Assembly (NCBI RefSeq): GCF_000725485.1
Contig: NZ_KL647033.1
Coordinates: 186,001-250,000, forward strand
DNA length: 64,000 nt
Direction of reading: 5' to 3'
DNA from: Nonomuraea candida
GTDB taxonomy: Bacteria; Actinomycetota; Actinomycetes; Streptosporangiales; Streptosporangiaceae
Made by a program: the position numbers and the translations under genes. Positions 26,040 through 34,345 of the stretch are shown in pieces. Positions within the stretch are counted from its first letter, which is position 1; the number at the start of each line of letters is the position of its first letter. The notes below the pieces were generated by a model. That model did not search any database and was not told the origin of the DNA. It saw only the letters and a list, made by a program, of their open reading frames with translations.

Positions 26040-26964
26040 ACCGGTAGGTGGTCGTCGAGGTGCGGCGCTCGCCCGGCCGCAGCACCGTGGAGGGGAACTG
26101 CGGCTGGTTGGGCGAGTCGGGGTAGTGCTGCGTCTCCAGGCACAACCCGGCGAACGGCCCGTACGGCGTGGCGTCCCCGTCGAGCATGCTGCCCGAGTAG
26201 AACTGCACGCCCGGCTCGGTGGTGGTGACCTCCATGGTCAGGCCGCCGGCCGTCACCCTGGCCGCGCCGTTGAGCACGAAGCAGTGGTCGTAGGCGCCGT
26301 CGTACCGCTCGCCGACCGCGTGCGGCTCGGTGAAGTCGAACGGCGTGCCCTTGACCGGGGCCGGCTCGCCGGTCGGGATCTTGTTCTCGTCCACCGGGAG
26401 GTAGTGGTCGGCCTCCATCTGGACGACGTGGTCGAGCACGTCGCCGCCGCCCTTGAGGTTGAAGTAGGAGTGGTTGGTCAGGTTGATCACGGTCGGCGCG
26501 TCGGTCTCGGCCGCGTAGTCGATGCGCAGCGCGTCGTCGGCCAGCGTGTACGTCACCGAGGCGGTCAGCGTGCCCGGGTAGCCCTGGTCGCCGTCGGGGC
26601 TGGTCAGCGTGAGCGTGACCGACGAGGGGGTGCGGTCGGTGATCGTCCACACCTTGCTGTCGAAGCCCTCGGTGCCGCCGTGCAGGCTGTTGGGGCCGTT
26701 GTTGACCGGCAGCCGGAACTCGACGCCGTCAAGGGTGAAGCGGGCTCCGGCGATGCGGTTGCCGTACCGGCCGACGACGGCGCCGAAGTAGCGGCTGCGG
26801 GTGCGGTAGTCGTCGAGCGTGTCCAGCCCGAGCACGACGTTGACCCCGGACACCTCCAGCGTGCGCACGATCGCGCCGTAGGTGAGCACCTCGGCGCGCA
26901 GCCGTCCCGACGACAGCTCTACGCACTCCACCTGCTCACCCGACGGCAGCGTTCCGAAGTTCAT
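26032..26964 (-). CDS. galM: aldose 1-epimerase (galactose mutarotase)
   Basis: A 310-residue GalM-type protein. The catalytic residues are visible: H95 (NSLHGG), H165 (NHSYFNL) and E277 (LCLETQHYPD). It interconverts alpha and beta anomers of free sugars. The start overlaps the lacI stop (ATGA), so the two are one operon controlled by the LacI protein. Next to uronate dehydrogenase it could supply the beta-anomer of an imported sugar or uronate, an inference from position only. Confidence 0.92.
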   Translation of the reverse strand: MNFGTLPSGEQVECVELSSGRLRAEVLTYGAIVRTLEVSGVNVVLGLDTLDDYRTRSRYFGAVVGRYGNRIAGARFTLDGVEFRLPVNNGPNSLHGGTEGFDSKVWTITDRTPSSVTLTLTSPDGDQGYPGTLTASVTYTLADDALRIDYAAETDAPTVINLTNHSYFNLKGGGDVLDHVVQMEADHYLPVDENKIPTGEPAPVKGTPFDFTEPHAVGERYDGAYDHCFVLNGAARVTAGGLTMEVTTTEPGVQFYSGSMLDGDATPYGPFAGLCLETQHYPDSPNQPQFPSTVLRPGERRTSTTTYRFM

Positions 26965-27923
26965 GTCTGTGCCCTTCCCGTGGACTCGCGGACTATGAGG
27001 GCGGTGTCGAGGGTCACTGTCGCGCCCTCGCCCCCCGACTGCAGCAGCAGATCGACGGCCATCCTGCCCGCCTGCACGGCCGGCATGGCGACCGTGGTGA
27101 GCTTGGGACGGTTGAGCCGCCCCGGCAGGATGTCGTCGAACCCGACCACACTTATCTGGTCTGGTACCCCTATCTCCATCGCCGACAGGCCCTCAATGAG
27201 GCCGAGCGCGACGAGGTCGTTGTAGGCGAGCACCGCGGTCGCGCCGCAGGCGGCCACCTCAGGGGCGACGGCCAGGCCGCCCGCCTCCGTCGGCTGGTTG
27301 GGGCCGAAGAAGACCAGGTCGAGGCCCGGCGTCTCGGCGGCCACGCCCTGCATCTCGTTGCTGGTCCACGAGCCGATGGGCCCGGACACGAGCGCGATCC
27401 TGCGGTGGCCGAGCTCGGCGAGGTGGTCCAGCGCGAGCCTGGCGCCCTGGGCGACGTTCATGAGCACGGCGGGCATGCCCTTGATGCGCCGGTTGACGAC
27501 CACGAACGGCACGTCCTCCGCCAGGCGCTCGATCATCTTGTTCGACAGCCGGGGGCTGCACAGCAGCACGCCGTCCACCTGCTTGGTGAACGTCCTGATC
27601 AGCTCTTCCTCGACGCGCGGGTCCTCGTCGGTGTCGGCCACGAACACGTGGTAGTCCCGCCCCCTGGCCTGCGCCTGGGCGGCCTTGATGAGGGGCGGGA
27701 AGAACGGGTTGGAGATGTCGGCCACGATGAGACCCATGTTGAACGTGCGTCCCGTGGTGAGTGCCCTGGCCGCCCGGTTGGGCCGGTAGCCGAGGTCGTC
27801 CGCGGCGGCCAGCACCCTGCTCCTGGTGGCAGGATTGACCAGGTGGGGCGCCGAGAAGGTGCGCGACACGGTGGACACGTGGACGCCGCAGGCCCGGGCC
27901 ACGTCCTTGATCGTCGCCGCCAT
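26961..27923 (-). CDS. LacI family transcriptional repressor
   Basis: A 320-residue regulator. The N-terminal LacI helix-turn-helix (ATIKDVARACGVHVSTVSRT) with the hinge helix NRAARALTTGRT is followed by a periplasmic-binding-protein-like sugar domain. The ATG at 27923 has GGGAGG eight bases upstream; an in-frame start six codons earlier is less likely. It is translationally coupled to galM. Two palindromes of LacI type lie just upstream (27938-27949 and 27994-28005), so it probably represses its own operon. The sugar ligand is unknown. Confidence 0.92.
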   Translation of the reverse strand: MAATIKDVARACGVHVSTVSRTFSAPHLVNPATRSRVLAAADDLGYRPNRAARALTTGRTFNMGLIVADISNPFFPPLIKAAQAQARGRDYHVFVADTDEDPRVEEELIRTFTKQVDGVLLCSPRLSNKMIERLAEDVPFVVVNRRIKGMPAVLMNVAQGARLALDHLAELGHRRIALVSGPIGSWTSNEMQGVAAETPGLDLVFFGPNQPTEAGGLAVAPEVAACGATAVLAYNDLVALGLIEGLSAMEIGVPDQISVVGFDDILPGRLNRPKLTTVAMPAVQAGRMAVDLLLQSGGEGATVTLDTALIVRESTGRAQT

Positions 27924-27937
27924 CGCCGCCCTCCCTT

Positions 27938-27949
27938 GCAAACGGTTGC
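27938..27949. promoter_or_regulatory. candidate LacI operator, proximal
   Basis: GCAAACGGTTGC is an imperfect palindrome with the central CG typical of LacI-family sites. It lies 14 bases before the lacI start, overlapping the leader. It differs at one base from the perfect palindrome 56 bases further upstream. Confidence 0.6.
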
Positions 27950-27956
27950 TAGATCA

Positions 27957-27990
27957 AACCTTGACGTTTACCTCCGACCCCGTCAAGGTT
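27957..27990. promoter_or_regulatory. 10-bp inverted repeat between the LacI operators
   Basis: AACCTTGACG (27957-27966) and CGTCAAGGTT (27981-27990) form a perfect inverted repeat with a 14-base loop. Each arm contains TTGAC, a consensus -35 hexamer, so it may mark two opposed promoters or a binding site for a second regulator between the two LacI sites. Confidence 0.45.
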
Positions 27991-27993
27991 CTT

Positions 27994-28005
27994 GCAACCG
28001 GTTGC
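27994..28005. promoter_or_regulatory. candidate LacI operator, distal
   Basis: GCAACCGGTTGC is a perfect 12-bp palindrome with the LacI-type centre. The centre-to-centre distance to the proximal site is 56 bases, which would allow looping by a tetramer or double occlusion of the promoter. Confidence 0.65.
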
Positions 28006-28165
28006 TAAGAGACATCTCTTCCAGCCACCAGGTGCGGGCTCGCTGTTCGCCTCGGAGCAGGCGTCCGACAAGCAGGTGGAGTCGCACCGCCACCCCAACC
28101 GGGGCGCGGGCCGCCGCCGTGCGGCCGGCACGGGCGCAGGCTCCGTCAGGCGGCGGGGGCCGGGG

Positions 28166-28960
28166 TCACCACTTGCCGCCCAGTTCGTTCAGGGTGAAGA
28201 TGCCGCCCGCGCGGTCGTGCACCGGGTCGGACAGGTCGGGCTCGCCGTGTTCGGCGATGAGGCCGGCGGCGAAGGGCTCGGAGGAGTCGCGCGAGACGTA
28301 CCCGATGGCCTTGGCCTCCTCCAGCGACCACCAGCGGCGGGGGTTGTCGGAGACGCCCCAGACGACGTGGTAGCCGGGTGCGGTCAGCCCCGCCTCGACC
28401 AGGCACGCGAGGTCGTCGGCGGAGATCCAGGTGGCCAGCCCGCGCGTGTCGAGCGGGCCCTCGTTGCAGGTGCCGAGCCGGATCACGGTGACGTTCATGC
28501 CGAAGCGGTCGTGGTAGAGGCTGCCGAGCGCCTCCATGACGACCTTGCTCACGCCGTAGTAGGTGTCGGGCCGCGGGAAGGCGTAGTCGGGCAGGTCCTC
28601 GCCGTTGTCCGGCCGGGTGTGGAAGCCGGCGGCGTGGTGGCTGCCCATGAGGACGACGTGCCGGACCCCCTCCTTGTACGCCGCCTCCAGCAGCACCTGG
28701 GTCCCGTTGATGTTGGCGTGCACGATGTCGGCCCAGGGATGCTCGCGGCTCTGGCCGCCGAGGTGCAGCACGGCGTCCACGCCCTTCATGGCCGCGGCCA
28801 TGGCCTCCGGGTCGGCCAGGTCGGCCGTCACCCACTCCTCGCCGGCTCCCGGCTCCATCGGCTGCAGATCGGAAAGCCGCAGCGTACGGCCGTCGCGGGC
28901 GAGCCTCGGCCGAAGCAGCGTCCCGACCTTTCCCGCGGCCCCTGTCATAAGAATGCGCAT
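28166..28960 (-). CDS. udh: uronate dehydrogenase (NAD-dependent, short-chain/epimerase fold)
   Basis: A 264-residue extended-SDR protein, the exact size of known uronate dehydrogenases (about 265). The NAD-binding TGAAGKVG lies at 6-13, active-site S107 in MGSHHAAGFHTRP and the YxxxK pair Y135/K139. Udh oxidises D-glucuronate or D-galacturonate at C1 to the aldarolactone. Further pathway steps encoded nearby (glucarate dehydratase, KdgD, semialdehyde dehydrogenase) support the call. The ATG at 28960 gives the family N-terminus MRILMTGAAGKVG; the longer frame adds 12 non-conserved residues. It is divergent from the importer operon; the operator at 29068-29083 lies in the shared region. Confidence 0.85.
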   Translation of the reverse strand: MRILMTGAAGKVGTLLRPRLARDGRTLRLSDLQPMEPGAGEEWVTADLADPEAMAAAMKGVDAVLHLGGQSREHPWADIVHANINGTQVLLEAAYKEGVRHVVLMGSHHAAGFHTRPDNGEDLPDYAFPRPDTYYGVSKVVMEALGSLYHDRFGMNVTVIRLGTCNEGPLDTRGLATWISADDLACLVEAGLTAPGYHVVWGVSDNPRRWWSLEEAKAIGYVSRDSSEPFAAGLIAEHGEPDLSDPVHDRAGGIFTLNELGGKW

Positions 28961-29067
28961 GTCTCCATGATGTACACGATTCTGACCGAAATTCACATCC
29001 TTGAATATTGACCGTGAGCCATGCCACTAGTTACGTTCACAGACACACATCCAAGTCCACGACTCAT

Positions 29068-29083
29068 GTCCACATATGTGAAC
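29068..29083. promoter_or_regulatory. uronate-regulon operator candidate 1 (before importer)
   Basis: GTCCACATATGTGAAC, flanked as TGT...ACA, is an almost perfect palindrome. It fits the shared pattern GTYCAYRTAYRTGRAC that also occurs at 33497 and 38184. It ends just before the Shine-Dalgarno GGAGG of the binding-protein gene, so a bound protein would block transcription through the leader. It also lies 108 bases upstream of the divergent udh start. The IclR protein encoded at 33562 is the likely binder. Confidence 0.65.
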
Positions 29084-29096
29084 AGGAGGCGGTCTG

Positions 29097-30407
29097 ATGT
29101 CACATCGTCTGCTGGGAGTCGCGATCATGACGACTCTCGCCTTAGGACTGACAGGCTGCGGTTCCGGGGGATCATCCGGTTCGGACGACACTCTGGAGAT
29201 CTGGATCAGACAGGCGGCCGATTCCGACGCCGCCAAGACAGCGCAGAAGCTCGCCGGCGCATTCACCAAGGCCAGCGGCGTGAAAACGAAAGTGGTCGCT
29301 CTTTTCGACGACTTCGAGACCAAGCTGAACCAGCAGGCGGCGCAGAAACAGCTCCCCGACATCGTCATCAATGACACCGCGCAACTCGGCAACATGCAGT
29401 CGCAGGGCTGGCTGCAGGAAGTCGACAAAGCCTCACTGGCCGGCGGCGACCAGCTCGCGGAAACCGCCTGGAAGGCCGCCACGGGCAGCGACGGAAAGTT
29501 CTACGCCGCCCCGTTCTCCGCGCAGTCCTTCGCCCTGATCGTGCGCAAGGACTGGCGCGAGAAGGTCAAGATGGAACCACCCGCCACCTGGGAGGACCTC
29601 TCCAAGCTGGCCGTCGCGTTCACCGAGCGGGACCCCGACGGCAACGGCCAGAAGGACACCGCCGGCTTCGTCGCCCCGGCGGGCACCAAACGCGGCTACG
29701 CCTCCTGGTACGCCTCCTCGCTCATTTACGCCAACGGCGGCGAATTCATCAAGTCGGCGGGCAACGGAAAGTACGCCGCCACCGTGAACGACCCCAAGAC
29801 CGTCGAGGCCGTCCAATACCTCCAGGACCAGTTCTGCAAGACCAAGACCGTCAACCCGGGCGCCGTCAGCAATGACACGACGGTCACGCACGAGGTGTTC
29901 GAGAAGGGCCAGGGCGGCATTTACCTGGTGGGGCCGTACGTGCTGGCCAGGTTCGTCAACGCCATCGGCACCGACAAGATCGAGGTCCTGCCCGTGCCCA
30001 AGGGCCCGTCCGGTGGCCCCGGCACGCTCGGCGAGGGCGAGAACGTCTACATCATGGCCGGGTCGGAGCACAAGGACGCGCAGAAGAAGTTCGCCGAGTT
30101 CGCCATCTCCCCCGAGGGCCAGCGGATCGGCATGAACAAGGACGCCAACGGCGCCATCGTCCGCCTCCCCGTGAACACCACGGTGGACATGTCCGCCGAG
30201 CGCCAGGACCCGCGCTGGAAGGTGTTCCAGGAGTCGTACGCGCACGCCGTCTACGCCCCGCCGGTGCCCAACTGGGCGCCGATCCGCCAGACCTCCGCCG
30301 ACACCATCAACGCGGTCTGGGCCGACTGCTCCGCCGACGTCAGAACGGCGATGGATGAGCTGAACACCAAGCTCACCCAGGAACTGCAGAGCCAGAAAGC
30401 CTCATGA
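29097..30407 (+). CDS. CUT1-type ABC transporter substrate-binding lipoprotein (uronate locus)
   Basis: A 436-residue solute-binding protein (family 1) with a lipoprotein signal ending LALGLTGC. The mature part begins DDTLEIWIRQAADSDAAK and includes KDWREKVKMEPPATWEDL. GGAGG lies eight bases before the ATG. It opens the importer operon of the uronate locus and is coupled to the permease by ATGA. From context, the ligand is probably a uronic acid or a uronate-containing oligosaccharide. An ATPase gene is again absent, so MsiK sharing is assumed. Confidence 0.9.
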   Translation: MSHRLLGVAIMTTLALGLTGCGSGGSSGSDDTLEIWIRQAADSDAAKTAQKLAGAFTKASGVKTKVVALFDDFETKLNQQAAQKQLPDIVINDTAQLGNMQSQGWLQEVDKASLAGGDQLAETAWKAATGSDGKFYAAPFSAQSFALIVRKDWREKVKMEPPATWEDLSKLAVAFTERDPDGNGQKDTAGFVAPAGTKRGYASWYASSLIYANGGEFIKSAGNGKYAATVNDPKTVEAVQYLQDQFCKTKTVNPGAVSNDTTVTHEVFEKGQGGIYLVGPYVLARFVNAIGTDKIEVLPVPKGPSGGPGTLGEGENVYIMAGSEHKDAQKKFAEFAISPEGQRIGMNKDANGAIVRLPVNTTVDMSAERQDPRWKVFQESYAHAVYAPPVPNWAPIRQTSADTINAVWADCSADVRTAMDELNTKLTQELQSQKAS

Positions 30408-31333
30408 CCTCCACACTCACCCCGGCGCGCGGCCGGACGGCGCCCCCCGGTCATCCGCCCAAGCCGGCGCGGTGGCGGGGGCCGCTGGTCGCCTGGCTGT
30501 TCCTGGCGCCCGCGCTGCTGCTCTTCCTGTACTTCAAGTTCATCCCGATGTTCGTGGGCTTGTGGAAGAGCCTGTTCAAGGTGCAGACCTTCCTCGGCGA
30601 CGAGTGGGTCGGCCTGCAGAACTACCAGACGATCATCAATGACGACGAGTTCGCCGCCGCCATCTGGCACAGCGTCGTCCTGGCTCTGGGCACCACGATC
30701 GGCTCGATCGTGCTCGGCCTCGGCCTGGCCCTGCTCATCGAGGGCCCCGCCCGCTACCTGTGGTTCATCAGGACCGCCGCCTTCCTGCCGGTCGTCACCA
30801 CGATGGCGGCCGTGGCCGAGGTCTGGCGCATCATGTTCCACCCGGCCGACAACGGCATGCTCAACATCATCATCGGCTGGGCCGGCATCGACCCCCAGCC
30901 CTGGCTGGCCAGCGAGGACTCCTCCCTGTGGTCGATCATGATGATGAGCATCTGGCGCGGCACCCCGTACGACATGATGATCTTCCTGGCCGGCCTGGTC
31001 GGCGTGGACCGCACCCTGTACGAGGCCGCCGCCGTGGACGGCGCCTCCACCTGGCGCCGCCTGCGCCACATCACGCTGCCCGCCCTGCGCCCGGTGTTCT
31101 GGATCCTGTTCACGCTGGCGGCCATCCGCGGCCTGCGGGTGTTCGTCGAGGTGTACGTCCTCACGAACGGCGGCCCGAACGGCTCCTCCGAAGTGCTGAT
31201 GACGTTGATCTACAAGCTCGGGTTCCAGAAGAACGAGCTGGGGGTGGCTTCGGCGGGCGGCATCGTGCTGTTCCTCGCCACGCTGGCGCTCACGGTGATC
31301 GTGCAGATGCTGCGCAGGAGGCAGGCCACATGA
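30404..31333 (+). CDS. sugar ABC transporter permease (MalF-like, uronate locus)
   Basis: A 309-residue membrane protein with six predicted helices and the EAA loop YEAAAVDGASTWRRLRHITL. The start overlaps the binding-protein stop (ATGA). It ends at 31333 in a second ATGA overlap, but the frame entered there is not the expected second permease; it is a 435-codon low-complexity frame. The second permease begins 1.3 kb downstream. Splitting a permease pair this way is very unusual. Confidence 0.92.
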   Translation: MTSTLTPARGRTAPPGHPPKPARWRGPLVAWLFLAPALLLFLYFKFIPMFVGLWKSLFKVQTFLGDEWVGLQNYQTIINDDEFAAAIWHSVVLALGTTIGSIVLGLGLALLIEGPARYLWFIRTAAFLPVVTTMAAVAEVWRIMFHPADNGMLNIIIGWAGIDPQPWLASEDSSLWSIMMMSIWRGTPYDMMIFLAGLVGVDRTLYEAAAVDGASTWRRLRHITLPALRPVFWILFTLAAIRGLRVFVEVYVLTNGGPNGSSEVLMTLIYKLGFQKNELGVASAGGIVLFLATLALTVIVQMLRRRQAT

Positions 31334-32637
31334 GACCCCACCCCGCCCCCAGACCCCACACCCCAGACCTCACCCGGGCACCCCGCACCCCCAGCCCGGA
31401 CGCTCCGCGGAAGCGGCACACCCCGGAACCGGACCTGACAAAATTGGACACCACACAACAACCCGGTAACGCGAAGCCGCACATTACCCAGCAACCCGGT
31501 AACGCGAAGCCGCACATTACCCAGCAACCCGACAACCCGAAGCCGCACACCACACAGCAACCCGACGGCGCGAGGCCGCACACCACATCGGGCAACGCCT
31601 CTTCCTCCGGACCGCCGCCGAACAAGCGACCCCGCACTCCGAGTCGTGATCTCTCCCGGAAACCCCGCACCCCGAGCCCCGGCCTCACCCGGAAACCCCG
31701 CACCCCCAGCCCCGGCCTCACCCGAGAACCTCACACCCCGAGCCCAACTGCCCTGCGGAAACTTCACACCCTGGAACCGGGCAACGTGAAACGGGGCATC
31801 ACGCAGAACCCTGACAACGCGAGGCCGGACACCGCACAGAAGCTCCGCCCCACGGGACCAGACCTCACACGAAAACGCCACGACCCGAGCCCGGACACCA
31901 CATGGCCACCCCGCGCCACGAAGCCTGACGCCACACAGCAACCCCGCACCACGGAACCCGACACCACACAGGATCTCGCCACCACACAGAGCCGCAGCAC
32001 CAACCGGAAGAACCGCGGCATCCAGAGACCAGACGCGGCACAGGCGCCCAGCACCACGAGACGGGACAGCCGACAGAAACCCAGCATCACAACACCGGGC
32101 ATCACCCGGAGACCCGGCATGACAACACCAGACCCCGCACAGACACCCGGCGGCTCCAGACCAGACCTTGGACGCAAACCAGGAAGCGCCGGATCACACC
32201 CCGCCCCGAAGACAAGCGGCCTGACGCCACTCCTCCACCGCGGCAGCCTGACACCGCCCCTCCCCAAATCCTCCAGAAGCTCCCAATCCTCCAAATCCCC
32301 GGAATCTCCCAGACTTCCCGAATCTCCCGGCTCTCCCATAACCCCCAGATCTTCCAAACCCTCCGGAATGCCCACGCCTCCCAGGCCCTCCGGAATGTCC
32401 ACATTGCGCACGCCCTCCGAAACGTCCAGATCTCCCAAGCCCTCCGGAACGTGCAAATCTTCAAGACCCTCCAGAACCGGCAGACCTTTCGGACCCCACA
32501 GAACTGGCAGACCTTCCGGACCCTACAGAACTGGCAGACCTTCTGAACCCCACAGAAACCCCGAACCTTCTATAACCCCACAAACCACCAGATCCCCCAT
32601 CACTCCACACCCGAACGGGAGGCAGTCGTCGTCATGA
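31330..32637 (+). CDS. low-complexity Pro/Thr/Ser/Arg-rich open frame inserted between two permease genes
   Basis: A continuous 435-codon frame that begins in the ATGA of the upstream permease stop and ends in the ATGA of the downstream permease start. The product has no hydrophobic segment, signal peptide or known domain. It is a succession of amino-acid repeats: four copies of TQQPGNAKPHI-like units (about 38-82), then RKPRTPSPGLT units, SSKSPESP-type runs, and RTGRPSGPYRTGRP near the end. The coding strand is C-rich and G-poor. Length and frame are kept despite extreme sequence drift, which argues for translation. It could be a disordered protein, a translated spacer that prevents Rho-dependent polarity, or a chance frame in a repeat expansion. 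Confidence 0.5.
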   Translation: MRPHPAPRPHTPDLTRAPRTPSPDAPRKRHTPEPDLTKLDTTQQPGNAKPHITQQPGNAKPHITQQPDNPKPHTTQQPDGARPHTTSGNASSSGPPPNKRPRTPSRDLSRKPRTPSPGLTRKPRTPSPGLTREPHTPSPTALRKLHTLEPGNVKRGITQNPDNARPDTAQKLRPTGPDLTRKRHDPSPDTTWPPRATKPDATQQPRTTEPDTTQDLATTQSRSTNRKNRGIQRPDAAQAPSTTRRDSRQKPSITTPGITRRPGMTTPDPAQTPGGSRPDLGRKPGSAGSHPAPKTSGLTPLLHRGSLTPPLPKSSRSSQSSKSPESPRLPESPGSPITPRSSKPSGMPTPPRPSGMSTLRTPSETSRSPKPSGTCKSSRPSRTGRPFGPHRTGRPSGPYRTGRPSEPHRNPEPSITPQTTRSPITPHPNGRQSSS

Positions 32638-33494
32638 GGTTCGACAGCGCCCTGGGCCTGGAGTCACGGCGGGGCCCTTGGGCAACCACCGGAAAAATCA
32701 TCATTTACGGCCTCATGGTGGTCGTCTTCACCGGACCACTGGTCGGGCTCCTGATGAGCACGTTCAGCAAGACCCTCGACCCCACCTCGTTCACCCTCTG
32801 GCCGGACGACTTCACCCTCGACAACTTCATCCAGGCCAAGAACAAGAACGTCTACCTGTACCTGCTCAACTCGTTCATCGTCGTGGGCTTCGGCCTGCTC
32901 CTGCAGATGCTGGTGAGCGTCTTCGCCGCGTACTCGCTGGCCCGCAAGAAGTTCCGCGGCATGACGTTCGTGATGCTGCTCATGCTCACCACGATGATGC
33001 TCCCCGAGGAGATCATCGCGATCCCCCTCTCCCTCGTCCTGGCCGACCTGCCGGTGTTCCACCTGAACCTCATCGGCACGTACGCCGGCATGATCCTGCC
33101 CGTCGGGGCCTGGGGCTTCTCCATTCTCGTCATGACCGAGTTCATGAAGGAGGTGCCGGTCGAACTGGAGGAGGCCGCGCGCATCGACGGCGCGGGCGAG
33201 CTGCGCATCTTCGCCACGATCATCGTGCCGCTGTGCCGCCCCGCGCTCGGTGTGATCGGCGTCTTCGGCTTCACCATGATCTGGGACCAGTACCTGCTGC
33301 CTCTGATCGTCGCACCCACGTCCGACATGTGGACGCTGCCCATCGCGCTGCGCTCGCTCCGCTCGGACGAGGAGGTGGGCATCGGCGTACTGCTCGCGGC
33401 CTCGTTGCTGGCCCTGCTGCCCTCGATCATCGCGTTCCTGGCATTCCAGCGGCAGTTCATGCGCGGCCTGACAAGCGGCGCGATCAAGGGTTAG
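32634..33494 (+). CDS. sugar ABC transporter permease (MalG-like, uronate locus)
   Basis: A 286-residue membrane protein with six predicted helices, the EAA loop LEEAARIDGAGELRIFATI and the standard ending FQRQFMRGLTSGAIKG. It is the partner of the permease at 30404, from which it is separated by the repeat frame. Its ATG overlaps that frame's stop, so its translation may depend on ribosomes crossing the repeat; a GGGAGG 12 bases upstream is rather distant. Three bases after its stop begins the second copy of the uronate operator. Confidence 0.92.
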   Translation: MRFDSALGLESRRGPWATTGKIIIYGLMVVVFTGPLVGLLMSTFSKTLDPTSFTLWPDDFTLDNFIQAKNKNVYLYLLNSFIVVGFGLLLQMLVSVFAAYSLARKKFRGMTFVMLLMLTTMMLPEEIIAIPLSLVLADLPVFHLNLIGTYAGMILPVGAWGFSILVMTEFMKEVPVELEEAARIDGAGELRIFATIIVPLCRPALGVIGVFGFTMIWDQYLLPLIVAPTSDMWTLPIALRSLRSDEEVGIGVLLAASLLALLPSIIAFLAFQRQFMRGLTSGAIKG

Positions 33495-33496
33495 GT

Positions 33497-33512
33497 GTCC
33501 ATGTATATGGAC
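33497..33512. promoter_or_regulatory. uronate-regulon operator candidate 2 (before iclR-kdgD)
   Basis: GTCCATGTATATGGAC fits GTYCAYRTAYRTGRAC and lies between the permease stop and the IclR start. A further pair of half-sites (ATCCA ... TGGAT) follows at about 33516-33531. The location fits autoregulation of the iclR-kdgD pair from its own promoter. Confidence 0.65.
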
Positions 33513-33561
33513 GCTATCCAATATCCTGGATCTTCAAAGCCGCCGAAGGATACGAGATGGG

Positions 33562-34332
33562 ATGAGCATGGAGCAGCCCCAGCTGGTCAAGTCCGCGGAG
33601 CGGACCGTACGCATCCTGGAAACGCTCGCCGAATCACACGACAGTCTGACCCTGTCGGAGCTCCAGCAGCGGACCGGCTTTCCCCGCAGCAGCCTGCACG
33701 CCCTCATGCGGACGCTGGTCAAGCTTAATTGGGTCGAGACCGACTCGGCCCGATCGGCGTTCGGCATCGGGCCGCATGCGCTCCTGACCGGCACGGCCTA
33801 CCTCGACAAGGATCCCGCGCTGCCGTTCGCCCAGGACTGCCTGGAAGACCTGCGGGACGAGATCGGGCAAACCGTCCATTTCGCCCGGCGGGACGGGGCA
33901 CACGTGCTCTACCTGGCGACCAGAGAGTCCCGCGAGGCCGACCACATCATCCCCAGGGTGGGCCGGCGGCTGCCCGCCCACGTCACGGCGCTCGGGCAGG
34001 TGCTGCTCGCCCAGCTCACCGATGACGAGGTCGAGGCACTGCTGCCGGAGCCGCTCACCGCGCTGACCGAGCACACGATCACCGACCTGACCAAGCTGAC
34101 GGGAGAGCTCGACCAGGTCCGCACCAGAGGCTGGTCGTACGAACGCGAGCAGGGCACGCGAGGCGTGGCCTGCGTGGCCGTGGCGGTGGACTACCGCATC
34201 CCCGCCACGGACGCGATCAGCTGCTCGATGCCGGCGGAACTCGCGCCCGCCGAGGTCGAGCCGATCACCGAAGCGGTCATCCGACACACCCGCAAGCTGG
34301 CTGCCACGCTCCGCAGGGAGGGCATCCGCTAG
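33562..34332 (+). CDS. IclR family transcriptional regulator
   Basis: A 256-residue protein. The N-terminal winged helix (about 8-70, LTLSELQQRTGFPRSSLHAL) is followed by the IclR effector-binding domain (about 75-250, with LPAHVTALGQVLLA and GTRGVACVAVAVDYR). It sits between the importer and kdgD, and the same palindrome stands before importer, iclR and glucarate dehydratase. The likely role is control of uronate/aldarate catabolism with a pathway intermediate as ligand, like the KdgR group. An ATG two codons downstream is an alternative start. Confidence 0.9.
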   Translation: MSMEQPQLVKSAERTVRILETLAESHDSLTLSELQQRTGFPRSSLHALMRTLVKLNWVETDSARSAFGIGPHALLTGTAYLDKDPALPFAQDCLEDLRDEIGQTVHFARRDGAHVLYLATRESREADHIIPRVGRRLPAHVTALGQVLLAQLTDDEVEALLPEPLTALTEHTITDLTKLTGELDQVRTRGWSYEREQGTRGVACVAVAVDYRIPATDAISCSMPAELAPAEVEPITEAVIRHTRKLAATLRREGIR

Positions 34333-34345
34333 AAAGGATTCGTTG

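Noticed and set aside
31764..32456. Antisense frames opposite the 435-codon insert.
   Set aside because: They are open because of the same skewed composition, but lack starts with ribosome binding sites and have no coupling to any gene; only the sense frame links exactly to both permeases.
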